A stretch of DNA of 53,224 bases. Origin: Zygnema circumcarinatum. Its lineage: Eukaryota > Streptophyta > Zygnematophyceae > Zygnematales > Zygnemataceae. Under the pieces are notes generated by a model that was given only the letters and a program-made list of their open reading frames with translations, was not told the origin of the DNA and made no database searches. The stretch is from positions 1,297,785 to 1,351,008 of the forward strand of contig CM074815.1 in the NCBI GenBank assembly GCA_037447605.1. Direction: 5' to 3'. This document shows positions 1-10,761 of the stretch, in pieces. Position 1 is the first letter of the stretch. The number at the start of each line of letters is the position of its first letter. The translations under genes and the position numbers were made by a program.

Positions 1-275
1 CCCACACAAGTGCTTTACCATTAAAAGGCAACCGCGGATGTAAGTATTTGGCCATACAACCCATGTATAGCGTTTCGCTACATTCCTCCCCACCTAAACC
101 GGGCTCGTCCTCGAGCGCAGTCAAGGTTTTTCACGAGCAGCGTTCAAGGTCCTTCAACACATGGACCTACGGCCTCAGACCCTCTAGTCATAGTTGACTG
201 CCTGGCCTCAGTCAATCCGTACCATGCTCAGAGATCACGGTGTTTTTGGGGTGGATTGCAAATACCAGTCCTTAG

Positions 276-287
276 GCTCTGATACCA
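276..287 (-). other. TRIM-1 primer-binding site
   Basis: Minus-strand TGGTATCAGAGC, one base after the LTR. It is complementary to the 3' end of plant initiator tRNA-Met, the usual primer of Ty1/copia and many TRIM elements. Confidence 0.85.
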
Positions 288-288
288 A

Positions 289-418
289 TGTAACAAACCC
301 GCCTCCAGCAGGGTTCGAACTCAGGACCTCCCGGTACCCACACAAGTGCTTTACCATTAAAAGGCAACCGCGGATGTAAGTACTCGGCCATGCAACCCAT
401 GTATAGCGTTTCGCTACA
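289..418 (-). repeat. TRIM-1 5' LTR, 130 bp
   Basis: Direct repeat of positions 1-82 and close to the LTRs of copy 2. It starts TGTAGCGAAACG and ends GTTTGTTACA on the minus strand. Exactly 130 bp, the same length as both LTRs of copy 2. It contains the tRNA-like module described at 311-363. Confidence 0.9.
311..363 (-). promoter_or_regulatory. tRNA-like module (A/B-box-like) inside TRIM LTR
   Basis: On the minus strand, 363-349 reads CTTTTAATGGTAAAG. This can form a 4-bp D-stem (CTTT/AAAG) around a 7-nt loop containing GG, as in a tRNA D-arm/A-box. Further on, 321-311 reads AGTTCGAACCC, which fits the B-box consensus RGTTCRANNCC at every position. The boxes start about 42 nt apart, within the normal range of type 2 Pol III promoters. 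The anticodon and T stems are not well formed, so this is not a functional tRNA gene. It resembles the head of a tRNA-derived SINE captured in an LTR. Whether Pol III uses it is inference. Confidence 0.55.
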
Positions 419-554
419 CCGACGGACCGACACAAATGAAGGGACCCAACCACGGAAAAGCCCGTTGAGTCGGTTTGGCGAGATTCTTGAGCCAAATGAG
501 CTGACGTGGACGACCTGATTGGGCGGGAGAGCAGCGCGTCGGCGCCTCCCAAAG

Positions 555-1525
555 TCGGTGAGTTGTCGTCTGTGCGCGCGTTCGAGGTGGTGGGATGCCA
601 TGGAATCTAGGGTTTGGAAGCGGAGGGCCAGGAGCTGAAGCTGGGCTACCCGATTTGGGGGAGGCTCGTCATCGTAGAAGAGGGGCTCAGCAGAGAGGAG
701 GTCAAGGGGAATGCGGGGCTTACGGCCATAGAGGAGCTCGTAGGGAGAGAAGCCAGTGGAGGAGTGCACCGAAGTGTTGTAAGTGAAGACCAGGGAGGGG
801 ATGACCTCGCGCCAATCCGCCTCCAGCTCCGCGCAGCCGCGAACACACGCGTCCTTGACGGTCTGTATGGTACGTTCTGCAAGCCCATTCTGCCAGGGGG
901 AGTAGGGGCTAGAGGTGCGGTGAATGATGCGGAAGTCTTGCATGAGCTTGGCAAACGCCCCCTTGTATTCGGTGCCATTGTTAGAGTGAACAGAGTAGGG
1001 GAGAGAGTGACGGTGAATGATGGCCGTCAAGAGACGAGCAAAGTGGACTGAGTGCTTAGATTCTGTCGCGTGAACTTCCACCCATTTGGTGTATCTGTCC
1101 ACTGCTAGGAATACCCGAATGTAGCCAGAGGGGGTGCCGAGTTGGGGGATAGAAAAGGTGTCAATGTTCCAATCGTCTGCAACGCCTCGTATCGGGATCT
1201 CACCCATCTCTAAGGGTTGGCGGTCGGGGGGAGCAGAGCGCTTGCCGCGTTGGCAACGGGTGCAGGTTTCGACGTATCGGCTCACTGCGCCATGGAGTCC
1301 GGGCCAGTAATAGCGCTCCTGCAGCATGGCGACCATCTTCTTCTGCCCAAGGTGGAATCCGGCAGGCTGGGCATCGTGGGCGACATCCAAGATCTCCATG
1401 CGCTTCGTTAGAGAGCGAGGAAAGGCGGAGGAAGTGAGTCGACCATCATCATCGCGAAGTTCCGGCCTTGGCCGAGGCTGGCCAAAGCCCGGTATGCATT
1501 GATAAAAGAGGCGTGTGTGAGTCAT
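555..1525 (-). pseudogene. gypsy-1 integrase, mutated active site
   Basis: Open minus-strand frame with an HHCC zinc finger (paired His near GFHLGQKK, then CTRC) and a DDE core. The first Asp (in WNIDTFS) is at 1160-1162. The Glu (in GLAERTIQ) is at 875-877, after the SPYSPWQNG segment. The second catalytic Asp, expected in HSDNGTEY, is Asn here (codon at 980-982), whereas the copy at 46292-46294 keeps Asp. One base change would therefore abolish strand transfer. The frame runs on without a stop into the inserted TRIM, so the C-terminus is foreign. The link to RNase H is also broken. Confidence 0.85.
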
Positions 1526-1662
1526 GGCATGCTTACTTGAGAGAGGAAGTCGAAGTGAACATCATTGCTTGCAGGAAGTAGGGAGGAAGAAAGAGGCAGT
1601 AGGTCATCCATGAGAAGGTTCCCCAGGATCGCATGAGGGTGGTAGTGGGTGAAGTCGGGGTC

Positions 1663-2340
1663 TTACCCGGCGATGGAGGTGGTGGCATTGGTAGGAATAT
1701 CAATCGACCCGTCTGCCGAATATGACATCATGTAGGTCTTGATTGGCAGCCAAAATCTCGATGGGAAGATGCTTTCGAGGTTGAAAGGGGTGGAGTGGGG
1801 GATGGGTTGAGCGAGGCGGATGCGTGACAAGGAGGTGGAGCGAAGGATTTCGGCGAGGCGTGCATTCTTTGTGGCTCCACGTAGGGGCCGGTGAGTGACC
1901 TTGAGTACATTATACTCCTCCAACTACATCACCAACGATGCAAACTTGGGTGCATTAGAGTGCTTCACTTGATGTGCGGCCAAAAGTGAGCAGCATGTAG
2001 TGGAGTCCGAATGACAATGGCAATAGAGTACACGGTAAAATTTATGAAACCACAAAGCTTCTCGAAGTGCTTGAGGGGAAGTGCTTGTGCCTGCCTCCCG
2101 GTAGAGCGTACTTGGTCTCGGTTTTAGAATAGACCACCGCTATACAAAGCCCGACGGGTGTTTGTCAGGAGAATGCTTGGTGGCCCTTTGCCCCAAAGCC
2201 CGTCGACTCCGGTCGGCGTCGATGATTGTGGGCGGGGGTGGGGGTCGAATTGATCTGAGACAAGGGCACGAGTAGGGCACTTAGGCGCATGGGGCGAATC
2301 TAGCGCCCGGCTCCATTAAGTGATGGACTCTGTGTTTCTC
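1663..2340 (-). pseudogene. gypsy-1 RNase H region, heavily degraded
   Basis: Minus-strand fragments align with the better-preserved RNase H of gypsy-2. A TIIDAD segment lies near 2200, and the linker EEYNVLKVTHRP is at about 1885-1923, the usual segment between RNase H and integrase in gypsy elements. Several stops and frameshifts lie between them. No intact catalytic set is visible. Confidence 0.6.
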
Positions 2341-3190
2341 TCAAGGCATGTAGGGGCCCAGCCTTGATAGGGAGCACTTAACCTTTGATGAGCGGCGATA
2401 GAGAAGGAGGTGAGTCCCCGAGAAAGATTTGAGCTGAGTGAGGTTCTGTGGAACTGGCATGAGGTCAATGGCCTCAATTTTGTCGAGTGATGGCTTCAGT
2501 CCATTGATGCCAAGACGATGTCCTAGGTGAGTGATCTCCTGATGGCCCCACTTGCATTTCTTGGGGGCAATCTTCAAACGCGCACTGATGAGCTGTTGCA
2601 GTACTTGGTCAATGTGTTGCAGGTGGGAGGACCAATCCTTGCTGTGGAGGGAAGCATCATCCACATACGGTTCGCAGAAGGCACGACAGGGACCGAAGAC
2701 CTGGTTGGCCAGGCGCTGGTGAGTTTGGCTGGAATTCTTGAGCTCAAAGGGAAGCACTGTCCACTGCACGAAGCGTGTGGCCGTGCGAAGCCCTGTCTTG
2801 CAGCGATCGGCCTGTCGCAAAAGGGATCTGCCAGAAGGACTTCTGCATATCCAGTGTTGAGAACCACTGGTCATCAGGGGAAACGCCATGGAGGATGAGG
2901 TCGACATCCGGCAATGTATAGGGATCCCACTTCGTCACTGCGTTCAATTTCCGATAGTCTCCACAGAAGCGAAGGGTGCCATCTGGCTTCGGTGGCAAGA
3001 CAGCCGGGCTGGCCCAGGGACCTTCTCCGGGTTCCATCAATCCGACAGCCACATTCTCGTCGATCTGTCTTTCGACATCGGCCTGCTGAGCAGCGGAAAA
3101 GCGATAAGGGGTCATGGTCATCACTGGAGGGGAATCTCATTATGATGTGATGCTTTCCAGTCGAGGTGGAGTCTTTAAGATGTAGGTGCA
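2341..3190 (-). pseudogene. gypsy-1 reverse transcriptase, frameshifted
   Basis: The fingers and palm are split over two minus-strand frames. The upstream frame (2744-3124) carries GLMEPGEGPWASPAVLPPK, then FCGDYRKLNAVT and WFSTLDMQKSFWQIP. A frameshift near 2835-2850 passes to the second frame (2341-2907) with TGLRTATRFVQWTVLPF and the catalytic EPYVDD (YVDD codons at 2656-2667), followed by KIAPKKCKWG and LGHRLG. The motif order is that of Ty3/gypsy RT. The protein cannot be translated as one piece, so it is a pseudogene unless the frameshift is an assembly error. Confidence 0.85.
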
Positions 3191-5280
3191 TGGCGGGCAA
3201 GACTAGGTGATTGCTTGTATGACACTATGCATGATGCGAATGCTTGATTAGATGCGAGGTATAGGCCCCGTCGCATATGTCCTCTATCTTGACCACTCTT
3301 CATCCTTGGTCACAAGTGAGCGAGGAAAGTTGGAGTGCGGTATCTCCGGCGGCAAAAGTTCTTCCGTCGGCGCCCAGGCCCGACAGGAGGAACAAGAGGA
3401 GTCTCGTCCTCACGGTGCTCGAGTGCCAAGCGGATCCATACAGGAAGAATGGCCCCAGGCCCGCGCATGTTTATGTTGATCTCGGGGTAGGAGACTGCGC
3501 GTGGTATGTCGTTTGTAAGGGAAGGCGGTGGCAAAGGGGACTGCGAGGATGATGGGGAAGAGCAAGCTGTCGCCCGGCTGAGATAAGTCACGGTAGCCCA
3601 GCGTGAAAAAGTAGATGCATTGCCCCCATTACTTGATAGGCCAATCACGAGCCAAGCGGGGATAGGAATGCTGGCCCAGGCTGTGATGACGCATTCACGT
3701 GGCTCCCATCTCTCCAAAGAGTGATGATCACACGGAGCCTTTGCCCCAAACCTTCATGTAGACTCCCATCAACATGCTCCGGGGGGATGGGTTGTCTTGT
3801 CCAGCAACCCACTGTAGCCTTCATCACTTTGGTTTGGGCCAGGCTGCATGGGCATAGCTCTGTATTTGATCATGGCCTTCTTTGGGATGGCCGGATTCGA
3901 CCATACATTGTGATGGTCCTTACGTTGGGTGTTGGGATCGGAGGGAGGGCATGAATGGCGAGGCTAGCCCAGGGGAGAAGCGGCCCCGGAGTGGAAGAAG
4001 CGGCGAGTAGCCATGTGGTGTATGCTCTAGCCCGTGAGGATGTCCGGGAGGAGGTGCCATAGGAACCGTGGGGAAGTAGCGGGAATGGCCCCTCTGCATT
4101 TGTCGGCCAGCTTAGGCAGCAGCGGCAGCACACACTGAAACCTCTTTGCATCAAGCTGTGAAAGGTAATTCCGATCTTAGCCTTGTCCCCCATAAGCTGA
4201 TGAACCATGCGTTCAATCAGGGATAGGCCATCTGTCGAGGGAGGTGGTCGGCGGTCGGCTGCTTGGGGAAGCCAAAGCGGGCTGCGAAGCTGATAGGGAA
4301 GGTTCACGTGCATTTCGGCAAATCGCAGCAGCATGCGGCTCGAGCGTACCCGGCCCAGCCAGCTCCTCACCAGTGAATCGTCAGTTCCCTCCTCCCGGCG
4401 TAGATCCCGAGGATGACGTGGAAGGAGGGAGGGGCAGGGAAGTTCCTCGGCGAGGGCGGCCGGTGGAGCGATGCAGAGAGGAAGGCGCGCCGTTCCCGGC
4501 ATTGGCAGCAGGAGGAATGGCAGAAGAGGATATGAATGAGGGTCAGCTTTGCTTGACAGGAGCACAGCGCCAGGCCATTACAATCTCGGCGTCGGTGGCG
4601 AAGGCACCTGCCGGGAAATTGATGGGTGATTCGGACCAAGCCGGTTGCAATGCTGTGGCAATCTGGGCAGTGCGGGCGCGGGCAGCCAGATCGGGCTCGA
4701 CCCCCAATACGTTTGTCAAGGAAGGGGACTCCATGGGGTGCAGATGGATCGGCGGACGTTGCAGGATGGTATAAGAGGGTGAAGGAGGTGGAGGCGGGCG
4801 AAAGGGAACATGAGTTCTCGATGGTATGTGTGTCGCCGGGAGCATGTCCATGAAAGTGATCTCTGCAGGTGAGCTCCCTGTAGCTGCTTCTTTCCCCTTT
4901 CGGGCTTTCTCACTTTGGAGAGTCTCACTTAAGCATACGAGGGCATCATGTCAGTGATGCGGCAAAAGGTGCGAGGTCCATGGTCCCGCAGCCGCATTGC
5001 CCAGGTTGCCCATGATTACGTCTTGCGCCAGTGGACAAACGCCCTGCGGAACCCCTCCCTCTGTGTCCGGTGCGCAAATGGCCACACAGCGGCCTCTCTC
5101 TTGAGGGTGTCGCGATCCGGGATAAGGACCCACTGGAAATAACACAGGCCCGAGAAACGCCGGGTATGAGGATTCACGAAAGGCTCAATAGGATGAGATC
5201 ATGAGGTATGGAGAAAGGGAAGGGGCTTGAGTAGTGCTGGCTATAGCGGTACACCCGCGAGGGGGCTGCGGGGCGTCTGA
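3191..5280 (-). other. Degraded gypsy-1 internal region (protease/nucleocapsid expected)
   Basis: By position this stretch should hold the end of gag, the zinc knuckle and the aspartic protease. I could not find a DSG protease motif or a CCHC knuckle. Frames of 100-230 codons occur on both strands (for example 3870-4565 minus and 4244-4774 plus), but they are low-complexity, overlap each other and look like chance products of G+C-rich sequence. The region ends where the copia LTR begins. Confidence 0.5.
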
Positions 5281-6351
5281 TGTTGAGTGTTAGGCTAGTT
5301 AGGAACTTGTAATACACTAAGTTATTTGGTACTAAGTTCTTAGGGGTGTGCTCATAGTGTCCGAATTGCATGAAGGACCGCCTTAGCGACCGTACAGGCC
5401 TTTTGGGGGTGTCTTGGCGTAGCAGCGCTTCTGGAGGCTGGCCGAGAGAAAACAGGTGTACGGGCTTGGCTGGCGGAAGTGTCTGCGGCCATGGCGGAGT
5501 CTTGGTGTGGTGAGAAGCCTTGAGTGGGGCGCTACAGTGCAAAGGCAGCGATGCGCCGTGAAGTCGCATGTGAACCGATGAAGCAGCGCTGATGAGTAAA
5601 TACTTGGCCGCGCAATCTGGTGCGACTTGATTGGTCGCGAAAGCAGCGATAGCGAGGAAACGCGGAAGCGCAAGTCCCGTGTAGCGAAGATTAGCGGCAA
5701 TCCCGGCGGCCCGCGTGGGCCCACTTTCGGTTAGTGGAAGCGCCGTTGGTTGGCTGATGTGCAGCGAAAAATTGGCCAGGAAAATGTCAAAGGACGAGAA
5801 GCGAGAGGATACATGCAGCGGGGCAATCCGTTAATTGATTGTCTGCGTAGGTTCTGAGACCGCAACCGTGGAATCACGGATTTGGTCTTGCAGCTTTCAG
5901 AATGCAAGAGGGCTAGCAATGGTGGGCGTGGCGTGACATCTAATTGATGTCACGTCACCACGGTATAGTAGTATATTATGGAGATTACATTTTGTAGGTG
6001 TTAACCTTCTCGTGTCATTGGGGGACGTGAGGCTATCTTGCTTTGGGCCTAGAAGATAGTGGGAAGAGTTCAGCTTGTAGTGGGGTGGTGTATTCACATA
6101 GCTTGAGTTTAGGTGCTTGAAGCTTGGCTCTAGAGTTGTCAAGTTGTATTCATCTTTAACTAAGGAGTTTTAGGGCGGAGGCTTTCTCCTTACATCTTCT
6201 TCATTCATTTGATGTTCCTATTGCATTTAGTATTGTTGTGTGTCCACATCCTTGAAAGTGTGATTGAACAAGTCGAAGATGTCGGAGTTCTCTGAGGGTA
6301 GAGGAGAGGTAAGCGTGACACACCTACGCCGCGAGGCCATTTGCATCAACA
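5281..6351 (+). repeat. copia 5' LTR
   Basis: Starts TGTTGAGTGTTAGGCTAG and matches 8237 onward for the first 60 bases almost exactly, then with many small indels. It contains a perfect 9-bp inverted repeat around a 5-base loop near 5932-5954 (CGTGACATC ... GATGTCACG). The 3' LTR has lost part of that structure. Confidence 0.88.
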
Positions 6352-6353
6352 AG

Positions 6354-6365
6354 TGGTATCGAGAG
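6354..6365 (+). other. copia primer-binding site remnant
   Basis: Two bases after the LTR end. It reads TGGTATCGAGAG, close to the initiator tRNA-Met site TGGTATCAGAGC but with changes in the second half. The distance to the LTR matches the intact sites of the TRIM and LARD elements here. Confidence 0.7.
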
Positions 6366-6450
6366 TAGGCAGCGTTGAAGGCAATGGGATTTACCATTTG
6401 ATTGATGGGAAAAGAACTACAAAGCGGTGGAAGTTTAGCATACTCAGTCT

Positions 6451-6789
6451 TTGGAGAACAAGCGATTGTTGGAGTATGTGGATGGCTCCATTGTGGCCCC
6501 GGATTCGGAGACCAACCTTGTAGAGTTTGAGCAGTGGAGGGTGAAGGATTGTAAGGTTAGGACCTTGCTTTGTGCTGGCGTTAGTGAGGAGCCTACAGAT
6601 CTGATTTCAGAGTTAAAGACAGCTCGAGAGATGTGGGATACGTTAGAGAAGATCTATGATGTAGTAGATAACGCCACTGTAGTTTATCTCTACACGGAGC
6701 TAGGAAAACTCAGCTTGGAATCAGGAGAGGATCTTAAAGACTATGTGATCAAATTTGATAATCTGATGCAAAAGTTTACGATGGGATGA
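6451..6789 (+). pseudogene. copia gag fragment
   Basis: About 112 codons resembling the gag polyprotein (UBN2-like) of Ty1/copia elements. Visible are FEQWRVKDCKVRTLL, the TAREMWDTLEKIY block and the SGEDLKDYVIKFDNLM block, in the order typical of these gags. It ends at a stop at 6787-6789, and no CCHC zinc knuckle follows. There is no ATG at the start of the frame, so the N-terminus is eroded. Confidence 0.78.
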
Positions 6790-7219
6790 GCCGGCCCCTT
6801 CACTTGGATCCGCAGATTGTAGTCTATTCACAGGAGGCTTTGCTTGGAGACGGTTGACCACTTGCACTGCCTTTCGACTTTCGGCAAAGATGACCTTTGG
6901 CGGAGTCCAAAGAGGAGAGTGGTAGGGAGGATGGTCTTGGGACAAGCGGTCTGAAGTCAGGATTGGGAGAAGGTGCTTAATAGAACCTTGACGCGCCCAT
7001 ACAAAAGAGCGACAGGGATTAAACGCGACCAGAGATGGTGGAAGCGAGGCTTCGAGACTTCTTGCCTCTTGTGGGAAGCGGTCACTTCAGAGGCGCGAAT
7101 TTGAGCGGTTCACCCTCGAATGGAGATGCTTTGGAAGGGAAGCGAAGGGAGGGTGATGGCGAGGTATCCCAAAGTGATACGCCAAGAGAAGTTCACGAGA
7201 CGGGTGATGATGTTCCACG

Positions 7220-7740
7220 GTGGGAAGTGATGACGGTTGGATTGGGTGTGTTGTTCGAGTTGAGGATTCAGCGAGACCTTGGGTGATTGATTCCGGTGCT
7301 TCAAGGCACATGTGCGTGGACGACTCACTCTTTGAAGAGAAGCAGACTTTGGAGGGAACCCGCTCGGTCTACTCGGCAACGGGAGAAGGGGTCATGGTGA
7401 CGCAAAGCGGAACGATCAGGTTGGATGTGCTCGGGGAGGGAAGCACGCAGAGGGTTGTCCATGTTGGTAACGTACTGCATACTCCCGGACTACAGATTAA
7501 TTTCCTCTCTGTTAGTGTTGTGTGAAGGACTATGGGTATGGTTTTGAGAAAATTGGTTGTGAGGTTATTCACAAGGAGACAGGTCAGGTCTTGTGCAAGG
7601 GAATTCAACAAGGTGGGCTTTACTTTCTAGAGTGGAAGGAGGCTCAAGGGCTGAGCAGTCCCGCCAAGGATCCTGTAGAAGAACCCATTCACCATAAGAT
7701 AGATCCCAAACCAGCTTGGAGGAGGAAAGAGGGATGCTAA
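7220..7740 (+). pseudogene. copia protease / GAG-pre-integrase fragment
   Basis: The first frame (7220-7525) contains the aspartic protease signature DSGAS (codons 7289-7303) in the context WVIDSGASRHMC, then a VLHTPGLQINFLSV block typical of copia proteases. A frameshift near 7522 leads to a second frame with GYGFEKIGCEVIHK and GGLYFLEW, the GAG-pre-integrase region. Nothing resembling the integrase core follows, so the deletion begins after about 7740. Confidence 0.8.
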
Positions 7741-8236
7741 ACATTGAGGCTTCCGAGGGGGCGAGGGGATTATTGCGCCCGGCGGCATTTGGATAGCCGG
7801 GGCTAAGGGGTTGAAAGACCCATCCGCAGAAAGGGTGGACATTAGTGGTGGTGAGAATGTGTGCGAATTTGAGGGTTCACTTTCGAGTTAGTGAGCTCCC
7901 GAAGGCCGAGGAAACGAGGGGCTTGTTGCATCCAAGCAAGGATGGAGTTGAAGTGGAGAGGTCCTTTCTAAGCCCATGGTAGTGGGCGGCAGGCACAAGG
8001 CACGCAACTACAAGGATTACCAGTTCTTTTGGACCCATGGGAATTTGGCCAGGCGCCGGGGTCGAATGTGGAAGCGACCAAGTCAAGATCAAGAGGGGAA
8101 GATGAACTCGGACCTTGAGATCAGAGGCGACTTATTTGAGACAGGGAGCATACACGTGGATTTGGTGGGACACTATGGAACAGTAGTGGTCTCATGGAAC
8201 TAGGCCCCATGGGGAACTAAGTACCAAGAGGGGGAT
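7741..8236 (+). other. copia interior without recognisable coding, with PPT
   Basis: I recognise no integrase, RT or RNase H motif in any frame here. It ends in the polypurine tract AAGAGGGGGA (8226-8235) directly before the 3' LTR. The missing pol would need about 3 kb, so this is an internal deletion, not point decay. Confidence 0.6.
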
Positions 8237-9331
8237 TGTTAGTGTTAGGCTAGTTAGGAACTTGTAATACACTAAGTTATTTGGTACTAAGTTCTTGGGG
8301 GTGTGCTCATAGTGTCCAGGTGCATGAAGGACACGCCTTAGCGACACGTCTGGGCCTTTTTGGGGTGTGTAGCGTAGCTTTGTGCCTGAATCTGGCGGGA
8401 GGAGAGCAGATTATGCGGGCTGGCCTTGTAGTGTCACGACCATCAGTCTTGATTGGTGGCAGCAGTCACGAATGCCGAGGCCCTTAAGAGCGCCCGGAGT
8501 CTTGCCGTGCATATGAACCGATGAAACGGCAGCCCGGTGGTGTACTTGCCTGTGGAAGCGCGAGAAATGTCTGGTGTAGCGACTTGATTGAATACAGCAG
8601 CAGCGACTCGCGGGGAGACAGCAGGCGCGCAAGCCGACACCAACCTTGGCAGCGAGAAAAGTTAGCGGCTTAGCGAATGGCTTGGCGCCACGTAGGCCAC
8701 TTCGGTTAGTAGGCTGCGTTGGTTGAAATTATGCAGCAAGAAGTGGCGGCGAGAAAATGTCAAAGGAGACTTTGGCAGCGGCGAGATACATGCAGCGAAG
8801 GCATCCGACAGTAAATTATACCGTGAGTTCACGAGACCACCTTAAATGAGTCTAGTTTGGTCTTGCAGCTTTCTTAGGAATGCAAAGGGCTGGCAATGAG
8901 GTGGGCGTGGCGTGACATCTAGTGTCACATCCCGGCGTATATAGTAGTATATTATGGAAGTGTTTTTGTAGGTGTTAACCTTCTCGTGACTCATTGGGGA
9001 CGTGAGGCTATCTTGCTGGGCACGGAAGATAGTGGGAAGAGTTGACTTGTGAGTGGGGTGGTGTATTCACATGAAAGCAGGTTTAGGTGCTTGAAGCTTG
9101 GCTCTAGGTTGTCAAGTTGTATTCATCTTTAACTTAAAAAGGAGTTTTAAGAGTGGAGGCTTTCTCTTACATCTTCTTCATTCCATTTTACGTCTGATTA
9201 CATTGCATTTGAGTATTGTTGTGTGTCCACATCCTTGAAGAGTGTGATTGAACAAGTCATTGAAGATGTCGAGTTCTACCGAGGGTAGAGGAGAAGTGGC
9301 AGCACCTCGCACGGAGGCCGCTGCATCAACA
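8237..9331 (+). repeat. copia 3' LTR
   Basis: Starts TGTTAGTGTTAGGCTAG after the polypurine tract and ends GCATCAACA before CTGAG. It is homologous over its whole length to 5281-6351 but with many short insertions and deletions. Confidence 0.88.
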
Positions 9332-10746
9332 CTGAGCAGGGATGCCGGAGAAAGACGGCTTGTTCCTGGAAGCCGTAGCGTAAGGATCATACATTTCTTG
9401 ACTGCAGGTGCTTGAGGTATTCTTGAGTACGATGCGATCACAGCGTGAATGCAACGCATTCATGCCAGGTAGTGCGTACATGTAGGTTGCCTCTCTCTTG
9501 ATCTTTCTAAATTCGCTACGCGCCCTTCCCAACAAGCACGGGCATCTGTGGTGGGTTGTCGTAGCGGCTCCGATCGGTGAAGATCTTTTCTACGTGATGG
9601 CTAGCGAGGAACCCTTTGGAGAACCTAGAGAGTGGGTAAGTTCTGCGATGCATTATTTGCCATGCGCACAAAACGCTCAGTGAATTCAAATAGCCGCTCA
9701 TCACTATAGCACTCTATGTAGCGAAGTCGGTCTAGCACAGTGATTGGATCTGAAATCCAGCGTTGTCTGAAAGCCTGCTTGAATGTGTCCCTTGTCAGGG
9801 TGCCGACGACATCCGCTTTGTGCCAGTTTCGGGACAGCTTCCAATTGACTCCCTCTCCTTCCAGCGATCCAAGGGCCAGCTTGATCCACTGGTCCTCTTT
9901 CAAGTCTGCTTGCGCTGCCTTCTCCTCAAGATGTCTCAGCCAAGCTTCTGCATCTTCGTGCTTTCCGGTGAATCCTCTAGTGATGATGCCCGTGGTATCT
10001 CTCACCTCACTCTTTTCAGGAATCATGGCTATCAGTTTTGTCATCATCTCTTCCATCTTGTTGGGAACCTCAGATCTGAAACGTGTGCTTCTTTGCAGGT
10101 TGGTGCAAAAGCTGGAGGGTCCTTGCGATCGTCCTGCCCTTGCCCTTGAAGCCGCTCGCCTGGGGCTGCCGGATGGGTAAGTTGTGAACGTCGGAGGTGA
10201 GGGTGTCTTCTGAGGAATCCCCTGTTTTGCTGTGGGACTGCGTGCCGCTGCTGTGCTGGAAGGGACTCCTGGTGCAGTAGTTATTCGACTGAGATCCCGT
10301 GGGTTTTGTCTTTGGTGGGCCGCAGGGGGGATCTCAGGTTCGAACGGAACTCCTCTCTTCACGGCATCTGCGGCCGTGCCAGCAACTGGGCAAGTTGCCA
10401 ACTTAATCATCCTTCGTGCATATCGCCAGCGAAACCTATGGCCATCACTGCCTAGATGGAGTCGCTGCAGTTCTTCAATCGACTCGATCTGCTCAATGTA
10501 AGCCAAACTGGGATAAGGGTTCTCTTCTGTGATGCCCATCTTTAGTCTTTCTCTGACTGCTTCTTCCTCTGAGTCTGAATCCGTCCTTGGATTTCCGATC
10601 GTCTGATCTTCTTGAAGTCCCAAGTCTTCATCTGAAAACTCATGAAGATCTGCTTGTCCCTCTTGTTGCAGCTCTTCATCCATAGCGGCTGTGACACGGG
10701 TCACAGGATCGGCAGCCTCACGTATCAAGGTACGTGGATATGCCAA
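9332..10746 (-). pseudogene. gypsy-1 gag
   Basis: A long minus-strand frame (9625-10746, about 373 codons) with an acidic N-terminal part, a Ser/Pro/Arg-rich middle, and a C-terminal Retrotrans_gag-like block. In that block HEDAEAWLRHLEEKA, WIKLALGSLEGEGVNW and DTFKQAFRQRWI are recognisable. The frame opens near the LTR without an ATG; the first in-frame ATG begins MDEELQQEG. A second frame (9326-9535) carries what looks like continuing gag (RSEFRKIKREATYMYAL), so a frameshift lies near 9600. The copia insertion at 9331 cuts the gene off from pol. Confidence 0.8.
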
Positions 10747-10761
10747 ACCTTCAACTCTGGA

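Larger units (their letters stand above)
1..418 (-). mobile_element. TRIM retroelement, copy 1 (cut by window start)
   Basis: Terminal-repeat retrotransposon in miniature, read on the minus strand. The 5' LTR is 289-418 (130 bp, TG...CA on both strands). It is followed by one spacer base and a primer-binding site at 276-287 (TGGTATCAGAGC on the minus strand, the initiator tRNA-Met type common in plants). The internal part is about 200 bp and noncoding, and a purine tract at 83-95 precedes the 3' LTR (1-82, truncated by the window edge). There is no gag or pol, so it must be mobilised in trans. It sits in the 3' part of a gypsy element of the same orientation. The left target duplication lies outside the window. 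Copy 2 at 45603-46057 has the same layout and confirms the boundaries. Confidence 0.88.
5281..9331 (+). mobile_element. Ty1/copia-type element, internally deleted
   Basis: Flanked by related LTRs, 5281-6351 (1071 bp) and 8237-9331 (1095 bp), both starting TGTT and ending GCATCAACA. A primer-binding site remnant lies at 6354-6365 (TGGTATCGAGAG, decayed from TGGTATCAGAGC), and a polypurine tract AAGAGGGGGA at 8226-8235 abuts the 3' LTR. The flanking bases CTGA occur on both sides, consistent with a short or eroded target duplication. The 1.9-kb interior keeps only gag and protease remnants; integrase and reverse transcriptase are absent. It is inserted in gypsy-1 in the opposite orientation. 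The LTRs differ by many indels, so the insertion is old. Confidence 0.87.

Noticed and set aside
311-363. Functional tRNA gene
   Set aside because: D-arm and B-box match, but anticodon and T stems do not pair and the module sits inside an LTR in every copy.
3870-4774. Overlapping frames of 231 codons (minus) and 176 codons (plus)
   Set aside because: Both lie in the degraded gypsy-1 interior, overlap each other, are compositionally biased and show no domain.
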